Below, in pieces: positions 27,601 through 35,400 of a DNA stretch of 39,107 nt; positions within the stretch are counted from its first letter, which is position 1, and every line of letters starts with the position of its first letter. The notes below the pieces were generated by a model, which was not told the origin of the DNA, made no database searches, and saw only the letters and a list, made by a program, of their open reading frames with translations. The position numbers were made by a program, and so were the translations under genes. Source of the stretch: an uncultured Bacteroidales bacterium (GTDB lineage Bacteria > Bacteroidota > Bacteroidia > Bacteroidales > Bacteroidaceae). The DNA is taken from contig CACXLY010000029.1 in assembly GCA_902768605.1 (NCBI GenBank), positions 1-39,107 on the forward strand. Reading direction: 5' to 3'.

Positions 27601-29502
27601 GAAAAAGAGGCTCGGCAGAAAGCCGAGCAAGAGTCGATGGAGACGGGCGAGTCCGTTGACAGCATCATGTCCAGAGGTCAAAAAGGCATTACCAAGCAGA
27701 GCAACGTGGCGGGTGTCAGCACGAAGAAGAAGACCGAGAACAAGGGCTTTGTTCAGGAGATTACGCTCTACCCCGATTCCGACCTCGTCATTGCCCACGG
27801 TCAGAAGTCCAAGCGAGTACGCGTTACGGCACGCGACAGCAGTGGTTTCGCCTACAACATCAAATTCAAGAAGGTGGACGAGAACAGCATCCGCATCGTC
27901 AAGACACCAGTCGATACCACGAACGTTCGACTCAACGTCGTGGCTCTGCCCAAGGCATCCGAGCAGAAATGGTACGGCTTGGCGCAGACGGCAGCGCGCT
28001 TCCTCATGATGGTTCGCAACGTCAGCATCACGTATCGCAACACCTACAACCTCGCCGTGCCGGGCTTCTTGCCCGATGTCGGCGACATGCTCGGCCAGAA
28101 GAAGCTCGGAGGCATATTCACGCCCGGACTCGACTACGCCTTCGGATTCGTGAACGACAGTTATCTCGACAAAGCCAAGAGTCGCGGCTGGCTGCTGGGA
28201 AGCGACAGCGTGGCCACACCTGCCACCATCGCCAACACCGAGGACCTGCAGGTCAAGATGACCCTCGAGCCATTCACAGACGTCAAGATAGACCTCAACA
28301 TGAGCCGCACCGACAATCGCAACAAGAGCATCCAGTACATGTACGGCACCGCGCCCGTCCACAGCGGCTCGTTCAACATGACAACCATCAGCATCGGCTC
28401 GGCATTTGCCAGCCCAGGTTCCGCAAGCAACGGCTACTACAACAAGACGTTCCAGAAGTTCCTCCGAAACCTCGACGTCTATCAGCAACGCGTCGAAGCA
28501 CAATACCTCGGCCGGCGTTACCCCGAGGGAACAGGCATGAGCGGCACATTCAATCCCGAGAACGGAACCGTGAACAAATACAGCGCCGACGTCATGGTGC
28601 CTGCCTTCCTCAACGCCTATACAGGTAGCAAGGGACTCGACATCTTCCCGTCGCTCTTGAAGATGCTGCCCAACTGGAGCATCAACTACAAGGGTCTCAG
28701 CAATCTGCCATGGGTGCGCGACCACTTCAAGAGCGTCAACCTCACCCACAGCTACAAGAGCGTCTATGCCGTAGGCTCCTTCCACTCCTACAGCTCATGG
28801 GTAGAGTGCATGGGTAGCGGCGGACTCGGATTCATACAGAACACCACGACGGGCAGCTACGTCCCCAACAGCCTGCTCGACGTCTCGACCGTCAGCATCA
28901 ACGAGAACTTCTCGCCCCTCATCGGCATCAACGCCACCCTCGACAACAACATGACCGTCAAGCTCGAGTACAAGACCAGCCGCGTCCTCAACCTCAGCAT
29001 GACCAGCGCACAGCTTACCGAAACGGGCTCGAAGGACTTTGTACTCGGATGGGGCTACAAGATAAACGACTTCGACATTAGCCGTCTTTGGCGTTGGCGC
29101 AAGGCCAGCGAGGAGGTGGCCAAGAACACCAGAACGCCGAAGGGCAAGGGAGGAGCAAACGACCTGAACGACATGGACAGTGGAAGCCGACAGACAGAAA
29201 GCAATAACCGTGGCAGGAACGCCGGCAGGCAGAAGGTGGCGCACGACCTCAACCTGCGTTTCGACTTCAGCATCCGCAATCAGAACGCCATCAAGCGCGA
29301 CCTGCAGACGAACCTCTGCGAAGCAACCAGCGGAAGCAAGGCCTTCAAGACCAGTGCCCAGGTAGACTACACCATGAGCCGCATGGTGACGCTCAGCCTC
29401 TTCTACGACCGCCAGCGCTCAGCACCGCTCCTGAGCAGCAGCAGCTATCCCACCATCACACAGGACTTCGGCATGACCATGAAGTTCTCGCTGACAAGAT
29501 AA
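21601..29502 (+). CDS. sprA: Type IX secretion translocon protein SprA
   Basis: Giant outer-membrane beta-barrel pore through which type IX secretion cargo crosses the outer membrane. The 2,633 residues fit SprA homologues (about 2,400-2,500), with excess in two places. Residues 1-45 hold a hydrophobic signal segment (ARKVILVLMLLAASPLLPL) interrupted by a translated palindromic element, and about 95-175 is a Ser/Thr/Gly-rich stretch. SprA hallmarks follow: a TPEEYQEWSLQNSMQQYWR block, FDFDEKINLSLNGKVGDKIN, SYLDDFESSSIKSSLTQPTYW, then many alternating barrel strands with YxWxPNWKSWEPFKNLKG and late NINENFSPLIGINATL-like blocks. A highly charged Lys/Glu segment near residues 1970-2040 is a known variable loop type. 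The C-terminus FGMTMKFSLTR suits an outer-membrane barrel. No clear -7 box was found upstream. Other T9SS genes are not in the window. Confidence 0.95.
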   Translation: MSARKVILVLMLLAASPLLPLWGSAIGGAAEMEYSPKGGAERGLAAPADTITDGKPRYSVRRTGTEDTKDLRKKTADLKDPDNLKTEVIYDEKDNTYSIGTSLSESEGGTGTSGTRGTRDTGSKGSSTSRTTSSSGRSGSGSRGGNTSSQSSSQTGAAGASSGSLLPGRSGFTLGTATGFLNAPVLMTPEEYQEWSLQNSMQQYWRQKNAEAFEAEGKNKFDFTDMHFDLGPAEKIFGPGGVQIKTQGSAELKMGINSKKVNNPALAASRRKTVGFDFDEKINLSLNGKVGDKINMNLNYNTQATFDYDAQNLKLKYDGKEDEIVKLIEAGNVSFPSNVGLVPGVSSLFGLRTDVQFGKLKIQSVISQKKSASSSVNSKGGSQTTNFEFSATNYEENRHFFLSHFFREKFDQAMATLPTISSGINIKRVEIWVTNKSGRTENNRNIIALADLGEPTYIYNPIWTGTGTSVPNNRSNSMYDILVNNYAEARDISQATSILDGIEKFYGSVDYEKLQAARKLTTSEYTVNNALGYVSLSSTLQVDDVLAVAYEYTYMGTTYQVGEFASDITDNSKALFVKLLKGTSGSPNLPTWRLMMKNVYYLGTQKVMADKFRLDIKYQSDSTGVYLSYLPEEKFKSTILLRALNLDRLDAKNNPHPNGQFDFVEGYTISKGRIIFPVAEPFGEHLAKWINDPALADKYCFRELYDSTKTVAKQITEHDKFLLTGRYKGTNAGEIDLGVTNVAKGSVIVTAGGTTLTENVDYTVDYNMGRVTIINQSLIDSGTNISASVESNDTYGMQRKTMVGLNLDYQINKNFTVGGTVMHLSEQPLTTKVSMGNEPLKNTIWGLHVSWKKESQWLTNLIDKLPLIQCTQPSMITFNGEFAQLLAGQNHSVQGDASYLDDFESSSIKSSLTQPTYWSMSSTPSMFAESKLSADATYGYNRALLAWYYVDPIFTRRSSTLTPSHIKSDLDQLSSHYVREVYERELYPQKSQNNYTSATGLSVLNLAFYPRERGAYNLSTDVDQNGHLNHPEEKWGGMMRKLDNTDFEAQNIEYIEFWMMDPFIYKHDQPGNHGGDLYFNLGEVSEDILKDGKKYFESGMPVDGNPQYFTEGYWGRIPNSSSVTYAFNNEAGARARQDVGLNGLNDDEEREFELYANYLQQIQSKVSGAVFDSIYADPANDNYHYYRGSDFDQLQTSILNRYKRINMPQGNSADSDTRPESYETAWKVTPDVEDINQDFTLNEYEKYYQYRVSIRPEDMVVGRNHIADKRTASVKLRNGNTEECTWYLFRIPLREYEDKEGNIRDFTSIRFMRIFMTGFEEDIILRLATLDLVQGDWRTYQQPLYNGTVASTGSGTLEVSTVCIEENNDKQPVNYVLPPGITRITDPSQSQLVEANEQAMCMVARNLGGSEAKAVYKNCNYDMRQYKHLQMYVHANALAENITATTDGECSVFIRLGSDYKSNYYEYEVPLKLTPEGNYDTYSAAGCLAVWPAENMVDIDFDLFTSLKKQRNAQASIGATSMNRLFSTYDENNPNNRISIMGNPTLGEVKTIMIGIRNNSGKTKSIEVWANELRLQEFSNNGGWAAQGSLQVQLSDLGSVNATAKMITSGFGGIEQSVAQRKNEDNLNYSVSTQFDLGRLLPEKAKLHVPVYYSYSKEKVAPKYNPFDTDMLLGDAIDALAERHQKDSLRSLTTHTETNRNLSFSGVRLNISTPKHPMPYDPANFTFGYSRSRQNTEGQTTVYERDLNWKASINYSWSPNWKSWEPFKNLKGKSKWLDIIKAQNLAFAPQSITFSTDMNRNYYELQERDLENPGDFSALPATFSQNWTWNRNFSLKWDIFKALHFTFTSGTKAEIEEPYTQINKDLYPDRYEAWKDSVKWSLRHFGRPLDYTQNTQISYKLPLEKIPVFDWASVDGSYTANYSWKRGAERAGRPSLGNTINSQRTYNINGKIDLEKLYNHSKFLQEANKRFSASNAKTKASQKKAEKEREDKAKKAEKDKEKEARQKAEQESMETGESVDSIMSRGQKGITKQSNVAGVSTKKKTENKGFVQEITLYPDSDLVIAHGQKSKRVRVTARDSSGFAYNIKFKKVDENSIRIVKTPVDTTNVRLNVVALPKASEQKWYGLAQTAARFLMMVRNVSITYRNTYNLAVPGFLPDVGDMLGQKKLGGIFTPGLDYAFGFVNDSYLDKAKSRGWLLGSDSVATPATIANTEDLQVKMTLEPFTDVKIDLNMSRTDNRNKSIQYMYGTAPVHSGSFNMTTISIGSAFASPGSASNGYYNKTFQKFLRNLDVYQQRVEAQYLGRRYPEGTGMSGTFNPENGTVNKYSADVMVPAFLNAYTGSKGLDIFPSLLKMLPNWSINYKGLSNLPWVRDHFKSVNLTHSYKSVYAVGSFHSYSSWVECMGSGGLGFIQNTTTGSYVPNSLLDVSTVSINENFSPLIGINATLDNNMTVKLEYKTSRVLNLSMTSAQLTETGSKDFVLGWGYKINDFDISRLWRWRKASEEVAKNTRTPKGKGGANDLNDMDSGSRQTESNNRGRNAGRQKVAHDLNLRFDFSIRNQNAIKRDLQTNLCEATSGSKAFKTSAQVDYTMSRMVTLSLFYDRQRSAPLLSSSSYPTITQDFGMTMKFSLTR
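21654..21719. repeat. Palindromic dispersed element translated within sprA
   Basis: Two 19-bp copies of GCTCCCCCTTTGGGGGAGT in perfect inverted orientation (21654-21672 and 21701-21719), 28 bp apart. The right arm plus flank also matches the element after pheT (4571-4600). It encodes roughly SprA residues 18-40 (PLLPLWGSA ... SPKGGAERG) and keeps the frame. Confidence 0.92.
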
Positions 29503-29538
29503 AGAATTATAACTAAAATTCCTTTCTATAAAAAAGGT

Positions 29539-29568
29539 AAGGAGCTTCACCACAGGTTGAAGCTCCTT
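29539..29568 (+). terminator. Hairpin after sprA
   Basis: AAGGAGCTTCA pairs perfectly with TGAAGCTCCTT (8-nt loop), 37 nt after the sprA stop. No T tract follows directly, so termination may be weak or the hairpin may protect the 3' end. Confidence 0.6.
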
Positions 29569-29631
29569 GGCATGTTATTGAGAATTAGAAAATAATCATT
29601 TACTTCTTCCCCACAGGGCGAGGAAACGGCT

Positions 29632-29694
29632 TGTTTCGCATGTGAAACAATTTGTTTCGAATGGGAAACAATTTGTTTCATGTGAGAAACAAAA
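29632..29694. repeat. 21-bp array of GTTTC/GAAAC palindromes
   Basis: Three 21-bp units (29632, 29653, 29674) of the form TGTTTCGAATGGGAAACAAT + T, with a partial unit before them. Every unit is a short inverted repeat (GTTTC ... GAAAC). It lies just past the 3' end of the minus-strand gene and after sprA. Confidence 0.9.
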
Positions 29695-29701
29695 CTCCTT
29701 C

Positions 29702-30343
29702 TCACGTCAAGCTGAAACGGAACTGCTGTCCTTCATATTTCCAACAAACGATGCTGAAGCGGATGAGACGCGCAAGGAGTGCGATGACCTTGCGGCGGGG
29801 AAGCCGGGAAAAGCGGACGAGCTGATTCAAGGTCTGGTCGCTCCTGCCGCCACCTCCTTGCAAGACTTCAAGAAGCCGGCGAACCGCGTCGTCGTAGGTT
29901 ATCACGGTGCCTCGAGCCTTCTGCGACTCCCGCCACAGGACAAGCAATACGGGCGAGGCTACGATGTTCTCGTCGTTGATGCGGACATAGGCTCGCATCC
30001 GTCCCTCCTCATCGCGTGCAAAGATGGGACGCTTGGCAGAAGGCGGCACAGAGGCAATGACGATGGTGCGTCCCTCAGCATGATAGGTGTCGAAGGCAAT
30101 GCTGGGCTCGGGCTTGCAATAACGGTAGGCAGCCTGATGCATCATGAATATCTCCTCTTCGCTGCGAACGCCCGAGAGATGCCCGTCGTCGCGAACGCCA
30201 ATCAGCAACCTGCCGCCATCGGTATTGGCAAAGGCGGAAACCGACTTGGCAAGCTTGCAGGCATCAGCCACGCGATACTTGAAGTCTTGCTGCTGGTGCT
30301 CGCCCTCACGAATGAGGCGGAGAAGGTATTGCTTGTCGTCCAT
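29702..30343 (-). CDS. AlbA_2 (Schlafen-type) domain protein
   Basis: The N-terminal AlbA_2/Schlafen-like domain spans about residues 5-135 and shows the family pattern E-x-x-x-x-D-F-K, KSVSAFANTDGGRLLIGVRDDG and YVRINDEN. A C-terminal winged-helix-like segment (about 150-213) follows. Such proteins bind nucleic acid and are often annotated as ATP-binding or regulatory. The 213 residues are typical of the short Bacteroidales form; no ATPase Walker motif is visible. A -7 box lies about 100 nt upstream, giving a long leader. The gene converges on sprA, with the 21-bp array between. The role is probably regulatory; no target is evident. Confidence 0.85.
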   Translation of the reverse strand: MDDKQYLLRLIREGEHQQQDFKYRVADACKLAKSVSAFANTDGGRLLIGVRDDGHLSGVRSEEEIFMMHQAAYRYCKPEPSIAFDTYHAEGRTIVIASVPPSAKRPIFARDEEGRMRAYVRINDENIVASPVLLVLWRESQKARGTVITYDDAVRRLLEVLQGGGGRSDQTLNQLVRFSRLPRRKVIALLARLIRFSIVCWKYEGQQFRFSLT

Positions 30344-30443
30344 GCCCGATCGGTCCGTTTTAGTTGCTGAGAGACGCCTGTCGTTTCGTCCACACTTGCA
30401 GTCTCGGGAGCTGAATCCTGACGTCTTTTCGCATCAATCACTG

Positions 30444-30451
30444 CAAAGATA
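30444..30451 (-). promoter_or_regulatory. Promoter -7 box of the AlbA_2 gene
   Basis: Minus-strand TATCTTTG. About 100 nt separate it from the annotated start. A 79-codon frame beginning just downstream is a different frame and unconvincing. Confidence 0.65.
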
Positions 30452-30495
30452 AGAAAAAAACTTCAATCCATGACCGCTATTCCCCAATCTTTTTG

Positions 30496-30503
30496 TATTT
30501 TTG
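30496..30503 (+). promoter_or_regulatory. Possible promoter box at the SGNH hydrolase start
   Basis: TATTTTTG fits TAnnTTTG but lies only 5 nt before the ATG at 30508. Initiation from it would give a leaderless mRNA or imply a later start codon. Confidence 0.45.
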
Positions 30504-30507
30504 CGAC

Positions 30508-31716
30508 ATGAAACACTTAGTCGAACCATTCTTCCCGGATGCTTTCCGCATCTCCCGCTTCCCTGGTCGCGTCGTGGCTCTAAGGTGTCCCCGTAGGCTC
30601 GCTTTCGACGCGAGGAGGCTTCTTGTCGTTTTTCTTTTCTCTATGTGCTGCCTCGGGCACGTCGATGCTCAGGTCTGGACGGATGCCGAAGAGCTGAACC
30701 TCTACGGCAAAGCCACTCAGGAAACGGCCACCCGATACGCTCGCCTTCCTGCATCGTTCTCCGAGATAAGCCGTGCACCGCTTTGGAACCTCGGACAGAA
30801 CTCGACGGGTTTGTACGTTCGCTTCCGCACCAGCTCGCCTACGCTTTGGGTGCGCTGGAAGTCGGCAGCCAGCTTCGTCATGAACCATATGACGGCAACT
30901 GGCTCCCGAGGCGTGGACCTGTATCTCCTTGATGAAGGCGAGTGGCGCTTCATTGCCGCGGGCAGACCCGACACGAAAGCAGCCGTCACGGAACGCAAGA
31001 TTATGTCAAACATGACGACTCAGATGCGGGAATACATGCTCTACCTTTCGCTTTACGACGGCGTCTCGGAACTTCAAATCGGCTCTGAAGAAGGCTGTCC
31101 TGTCATGAAGGAGGAGGTCTCCTCGCCCCGCACGGAGCGCCCCGTCGTGATGTACGGCACGAGCATCACGCAGGGAGGGTGCGTCTCGCGTCCCGGCATG
31201 CTCTACACCAGCATCATGAGCCGTGCGCTTGACATGGAGTTCATCAACCTCGGCTTCAGCGGCAACGCGTTCTTCGACTTGGAAATTGCGCGGCTGATGG
31301 CTTCGGTGGAGAATCCTGCCGCATACGTGATTGCCGCGACGGAGAACGCAAGCGTTCAGCAGTTTGAGGAGCGAGGTGAGGCTTTCTTCCGCATCATCAG
31401 GGATGCTCACCCCGAAGTGCCCGTGATATTCGTGCAGGCGGTTCGCTATTCCTACGACATCTTGAATCAGGAAGATGCACGCATCATGGAGGCCAAGATG
31501 GAGGCCTGCAAGAAGCTCTACGACTCGCTCAGGAAGGCTGGCGAGAAGCGTATCTACTTCACCGACCCTGCTGCCACGAAACCCTTTGCCGATGCTGAGT
31601 CGTCGGTCGACGGCTGCCACCTGACCGACCTCGGAGCCATGCGCTTCGCAGAAGTCTTCCTGCCCGTCCTGAAGAAAGCGATGCGTAAGAGTGAAAAGAT
31701 AGTGCTTCGCAAGTGA
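30508..31716 (+). CDS. Secreted SGNH/GDSL hydrolase with GxDLY-type N-terminal domain
   Basis: Probable esterase or deacetylase acting on acylated glycans. After a positively charged N-terminus and a hydrophobic segment (LLVVFLFSMCCLGHVDA), an N-terminal beta domain (about 55-190) contains the GVDLYLLDEG motif typical of this hydrolase class. The SGNH domain (about 205-400) shows block I YGTSITQGG with nucleophile Ser219, the Gly block NLGFSGNAFF, an Asn-bearing AATENASV and the C-terminal DGCHLTDLG with Asp368 and His371. The start is uncertain: the 30-residue n-region is long for a signal peptide, and a promoter-like box abuts the ATG. The stop codon lies inside a GTGAAAA 7-bp repeat tract. 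Divergent from the AlbA_2 gene. Confidence 0.85.
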   Translation: MKHLVEPFFPDAFRISRFPGRVVALRCPRRLAFDARRLLVVFLFSMCCLGHVDAQVWTDAEELNLYGKATQETATRYARLPASFSEISRAPLWNLGQNSTGLYVRFRTSSPTLWVRWKSAASFVMNHMTATGSRGVDLYLLDEGEWRFIAAGRPDTKAAVTERKIMSNMTTQMREYMLYLSLYDGVSELQIGSEEGCPVMKEEVSSPRTERPVVMYGTSITQGGCVSRPGMLYTSIMSRALDMEFINLGFSGNAFFDLEIARLMASVENPAAYVIAATENASVQQFEERGEAFFRIIRDAHPEVPVIFVQAVRYSYDILNQEDARIMEAKMEACKKLYDSLRKAGEKRIYFTDPAATKPFADAESSVDGCHLTDLGAMRFAEVFLPVLKKAMRKSEKIVLRK

Positions 31717-31980
31717 AAAGTGAAAAGTGAAAAGTGAAAAATCAAAGTTACCTTTTAAGTGAAGAATGAAGAGTGAAGAATTATGAATTATGAAGAGGAG
31801 TTATGAAGAGAAGTTAAGATTAGGAGTTAAGAATAGAAGTTATGAGGAGCCGATACATTTGGCCCACCATAACTCCCCATTATAACTCCCCATTATAACT
31901 CCTCATTATAACTCCTCATCATAACTTCCAAATAGTCAAATCGTAAATTAATTAGAATCGTCAAATCGTAAATTATATAA
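31714..31980. repeat. Repeat-filled gap between SGNH hydrolase and ridA
   Basis: No gene is visible. It begins with GTGAAAA heptamers (four units starting in the stop codon). Next come GGAGTTATGAAGA-type repeats and four 15-bp ATAACTCC(C/T)CATT units (about 31868-31925), which are the inverse complement of the earlier GAGTTATG motifs. It ends with TCAAATCGTAAATTA repeats just before ridA. The opposed motifs could fold into a large hairpin. Confidence 0.8.
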
Positions 31981-31983
31981 GAT

Positions 31984-32361
31984 ATGAACGTCATCAGTAC
32001 ATCAAAGGCTCCTGCAGCCATCGGACCTTACAGTCAAGCCATCGAGGTGGCCGGCCTCGTCTATACATCCGGACAGATTCCCATTGACCCCGCGACAGGA
32101 AAGTTCGTAGAGGGCGGCATCAGGGAACAGACACGGCAGTCGCTGCTCAACGTGAAAGCTATCCTCGAGGAGGCTGGTCTGACGCTGTCTGATGTGGTAA
32201 AGACCACAGTCTTCATGGCCGACATGAACGACTTTGCCGACATGAATGCCATCTATTCGGAGTTCTTCTCCGAGCCCTACCCTGCCCGCTCTGCCGTCGC
32301 CGTCAAGTCTCTGCCGAAAGGAGCTTTGGTAGAGATAGAGGTGGTGGCATCAAGGGGATAG
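31984..32361 (+). CDS. ridA: RidA family 2-iminobutanoate/2-iminopropanoate deaminase
   Basis: Small trimeric enzyme that hydrolyses reactive enamine/imine intermediates released by PLP enzymes such as threonine dehydratase, preventing damage to other PLP enzymes. The 125 residues carry the family signatures: N-terminal APAAIGPYSQAI, TSGQIP, the central VVKTTVFMADMNDFADMN, and YPARSAVAVKSLPKGALVEIE with Arg102, the carboxylate-binding residue equivalent to Arg105 in RidA. Upstream sequence is low-complexity repeat without a recognisable -7 box. It converges with the large minus-strand gene, 64 bp apart. Confidence 0.96.
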   Translation: MNVISTSKAPAAIGPYSQAIEVAGLVYTSGQIPIDPATGKFVEGGIREQTRQSLLNVKAILEEAGLTLSDVVKTTVFMADMNDFADMNAIYSEFFSEPYPARSAVAVKSLPKGALVEIEVVASRG

Positions 32362-32425
32362 GCGAAGCGGACTGGCATGCCTCGGCTTAGCGGGTAGTGA
32401 TTTATAGGCTGTGCATGAATCAAGG

Positions 32426-35400
32426 TCAGCGGGTAACTACCTTCTTCCCGTTGACGATGTAAATACCTTTCGACAGTTTGTTGTCTGGCAAGCAGCTGTT
32501 TGTTATCTTCCTGCCGCTCAGGTCGTAAACGGCACTGGAATTGTTCCCATCTTGGCTGTCTGTCTGCCTGCTGATGTCGATGGCGGTGTCATCGTCTTCG
32601 CCAAGCATCGCTGTGCGGAACGCCTCGATTTCCTTTTTGCTGATGCCGAACTCCGTGGTCAGGTAGGTAGCGAACTTCTGCTCCAAGGTCTCGCCTTCGA
32701 GAGCCTCTATCATGGCAAACATGTCATCGAGCTGCCCCTTACTGCAAGGCGTATTGAAGTAGGAGAAGTTCGTCAGCTCGTAATCCTTATAGATGTCGCT
32801 CTTGCTCATGCCGAGCACGCCCTCAATCAGGAAGGCCAGGGTGCCGGTGCGGTCGCGACCGATGGCACAATGGAAATAGACGGGCCTCTCGTTCTTCACG
32901 CAAGTCAGTACGTACCGCAGAGCAGTCTTGTACGTGTTCTTGGCGTTGGTGAGGCCCTCCATGTGGCTGGACGTCTGTCCCAAAGGCGTGCGCTTGTAGG
33001 AGACGCCGCTTCCCAGCACGGACTTCGTGATATCCTTTGCTTCGCTGTCACTTCGCAGGTCCAACTCAGCCTTGATGCCAGCCCCGCGCAACGCCTCGAT
33101 GGCCTGTGGCTCAAGGTTGTGACCGCCGTTCCACTCGGCTCCTCTGTATATCTTGCCGTACTTTACGGGTCGGCCGAACGACGTAGGCCAGCCTCCGAGG
33201 TCGCGCACATTGGCCGTCCCCTCCGCTTTGAGATGCCGCATCTGTCCGGCTGTCTTGAAGGAGAAGTTAGCGAGCTCCGTCGTCGGTTGTTCCTCGTCCG
33301 TTCTCGGATGCTCTAGCACCGAGGCGCGATTGTAGTCGCGGGAGGTCTCTTGTCCGTCATCTGTTGTCTCTTGTCCGTTGTCCATTGTCACCTTGCAGTA
33401 GTACGTGCGGTCGGGGATGAGGTTATAAATCTCGAACGAGGCGGCATCAGTGGCCACGCTCTGCGTCACGGCATTGGTGAAGTCGGCGTTCTCGCTCCAA
33501 GTTACCCATTGAGCAGTAGCGGTCGTGTCCCTCGTCCAATGTATCTCCACAGGCAAAGGCCAGTCGCGACGGACGGGAGGGCTCACGTTATAGGTGCTTA
33601 TCTTGCTGGCATCTCCATCGGCATACTCGAAGTCATGTACGAAGCCACGCACCCGGTCGTTCTCCAGATTGTAGTCCATGCTGAACGTTCCCGTCTCGGC
33701 TGGATGCAGTCGCCACATCAGACGGGGCTCGAAGCTGCTGCCTTCGGGGTAGTTGAACAGCCTCACCTTTGAGCCATTGAAGCCGTACGGGAAGGTCGAG
33801 CTGCCTTTTATCTTGAACCGACCGCCACCTACCCACGTTATCACCTGCTCGTATTGCGGCTCTTCCGTCAGCGAGATGGCTTTACCGGTGAGGTTGCCAC
33901 CGATGGCAGTGCCCACATACATCCCGTTGTCGGCACATTGCATCAGCCAGTTGCCATTCCTGCGAACCAGTTTGAAGTAAGGTAGCGTCTCTATCTCCTC
34001 GAGAGTCACGCACTTCAGCCCATCCCTCTTGGCTTTGCTGGCATCGCCCATCAGGAAGTAGCCGGGGGAGTTCACGTTCTCGATGCAGTAGTAGCCCTCA
34101 TGGAGCGGATAGCAATAGAGCGCGTCGTAGGCAATCATGATGCCATTGATGGCCTTGTTGAGTTGCTCCAACGTGGCATTTTCGTCCAAAGCCTGAGCCT
34201 CGGCAACGGCATCGATGAGTGCCTGGGCAGAGCTTACAGAATAGCAGCCCGGGTCGGTGCCAACCTCATCGCCCGACGGCACCTTGGGAGCATATTCGCT
34301 GAGCACGTTTTGCAGGTCAGCGTAGTCGTACTCCTTCCAAAGGTCGCCTATGATGTCATAGGTGCTCCAAGCGGGGTCTGCCACGAAGGCCGAGTACATC
34401 GTAGGCCGGACATGTACGTTAGCGCCCGTAAAGTCGAAGGTATAGCTGCGAAGCTTGGGCACCGCGTCGCAGTTCATATATACCTCATATTTCTTGCCTC
34501 CATAGATGCAGAGCTTATCGCCCCACGTGTTGGCTGCGATGTTCTCGCCGAAGGTTATCTTCTCAAGCACCTTATTGTAGCCAAGAGCTTCGTAGTCCAT
34601 CAAGGTCACAGAATTCGGTACGACGATTTCCGTGAGCTGTGTCTGATAAATGGCCTTGTAGCCAAGACGGGTAATGCCTTCTGGCAAGTTGAGCGCCGTG
34701 ATATCGGCATAATGGAAGGCATAATCGCCGACCTCGGTCACATTAAATGTCTGTCCCTTTATCGTAATAGAGGCAGGTATCGTCACCTCACCGCTATAGG
34801 GACATTTGTTGGTCGGTGATGGTTGCTTATCATTTGGATATGTCACGGAGACGGTATTGTCGCCCGTGAGCTTATATTTAATGCCGTCAATCGTCAAATC
34901 GTCATCGGTAACTTCGGCATCGTTGAACGGCACAGGATAGTCGGTGCCCTGTGTCCAGTTGTATAAGCTCAGCTTCTCAGGCAAGGTGCCGTCGGTAAGT
35001 TGTGCCGCGGTCACTTCGGTGACGTCGGGAATCTTAGCCGTAGCACTGCCAGCAGCGGGCTGGCCTTCGAGGATATAGTTGTTGACGAAAGCGGTGACGT
35101 CGGAGGTATTGTTGCCCACCAAAGCACCTGAGCGGGTTGCACTCTTCGGGCTTGTGATAGTGCCGATGCTCAGGTTGTTGACAATGCTCACACCCGTCCT
35201 TGCGCTGCTGCTGTAGCCGACGATGCCGCCCTGATAGGCACTGTTGCTGTTAATACCCGTGGAGATGAGCGAGCCTGCGAAGAGGCAGTTGCTCACTTTA
35301 GTGTCGTTGGCATCAGGCCAGCCGAGGATGCCTGCCACTTGCAGATTTGTAGCTTCGCCGTTGATTGTGCCGTCATAGACACAGCGATTGATGGTGCTGC

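Noticed and set aside
30202..30441. 79-codon frame just downstream of the AlbA_2 promoter
   Set aside because: It overlaps the AlbA_2 gene in another frame and has low-complexity, gene-unlike composition.
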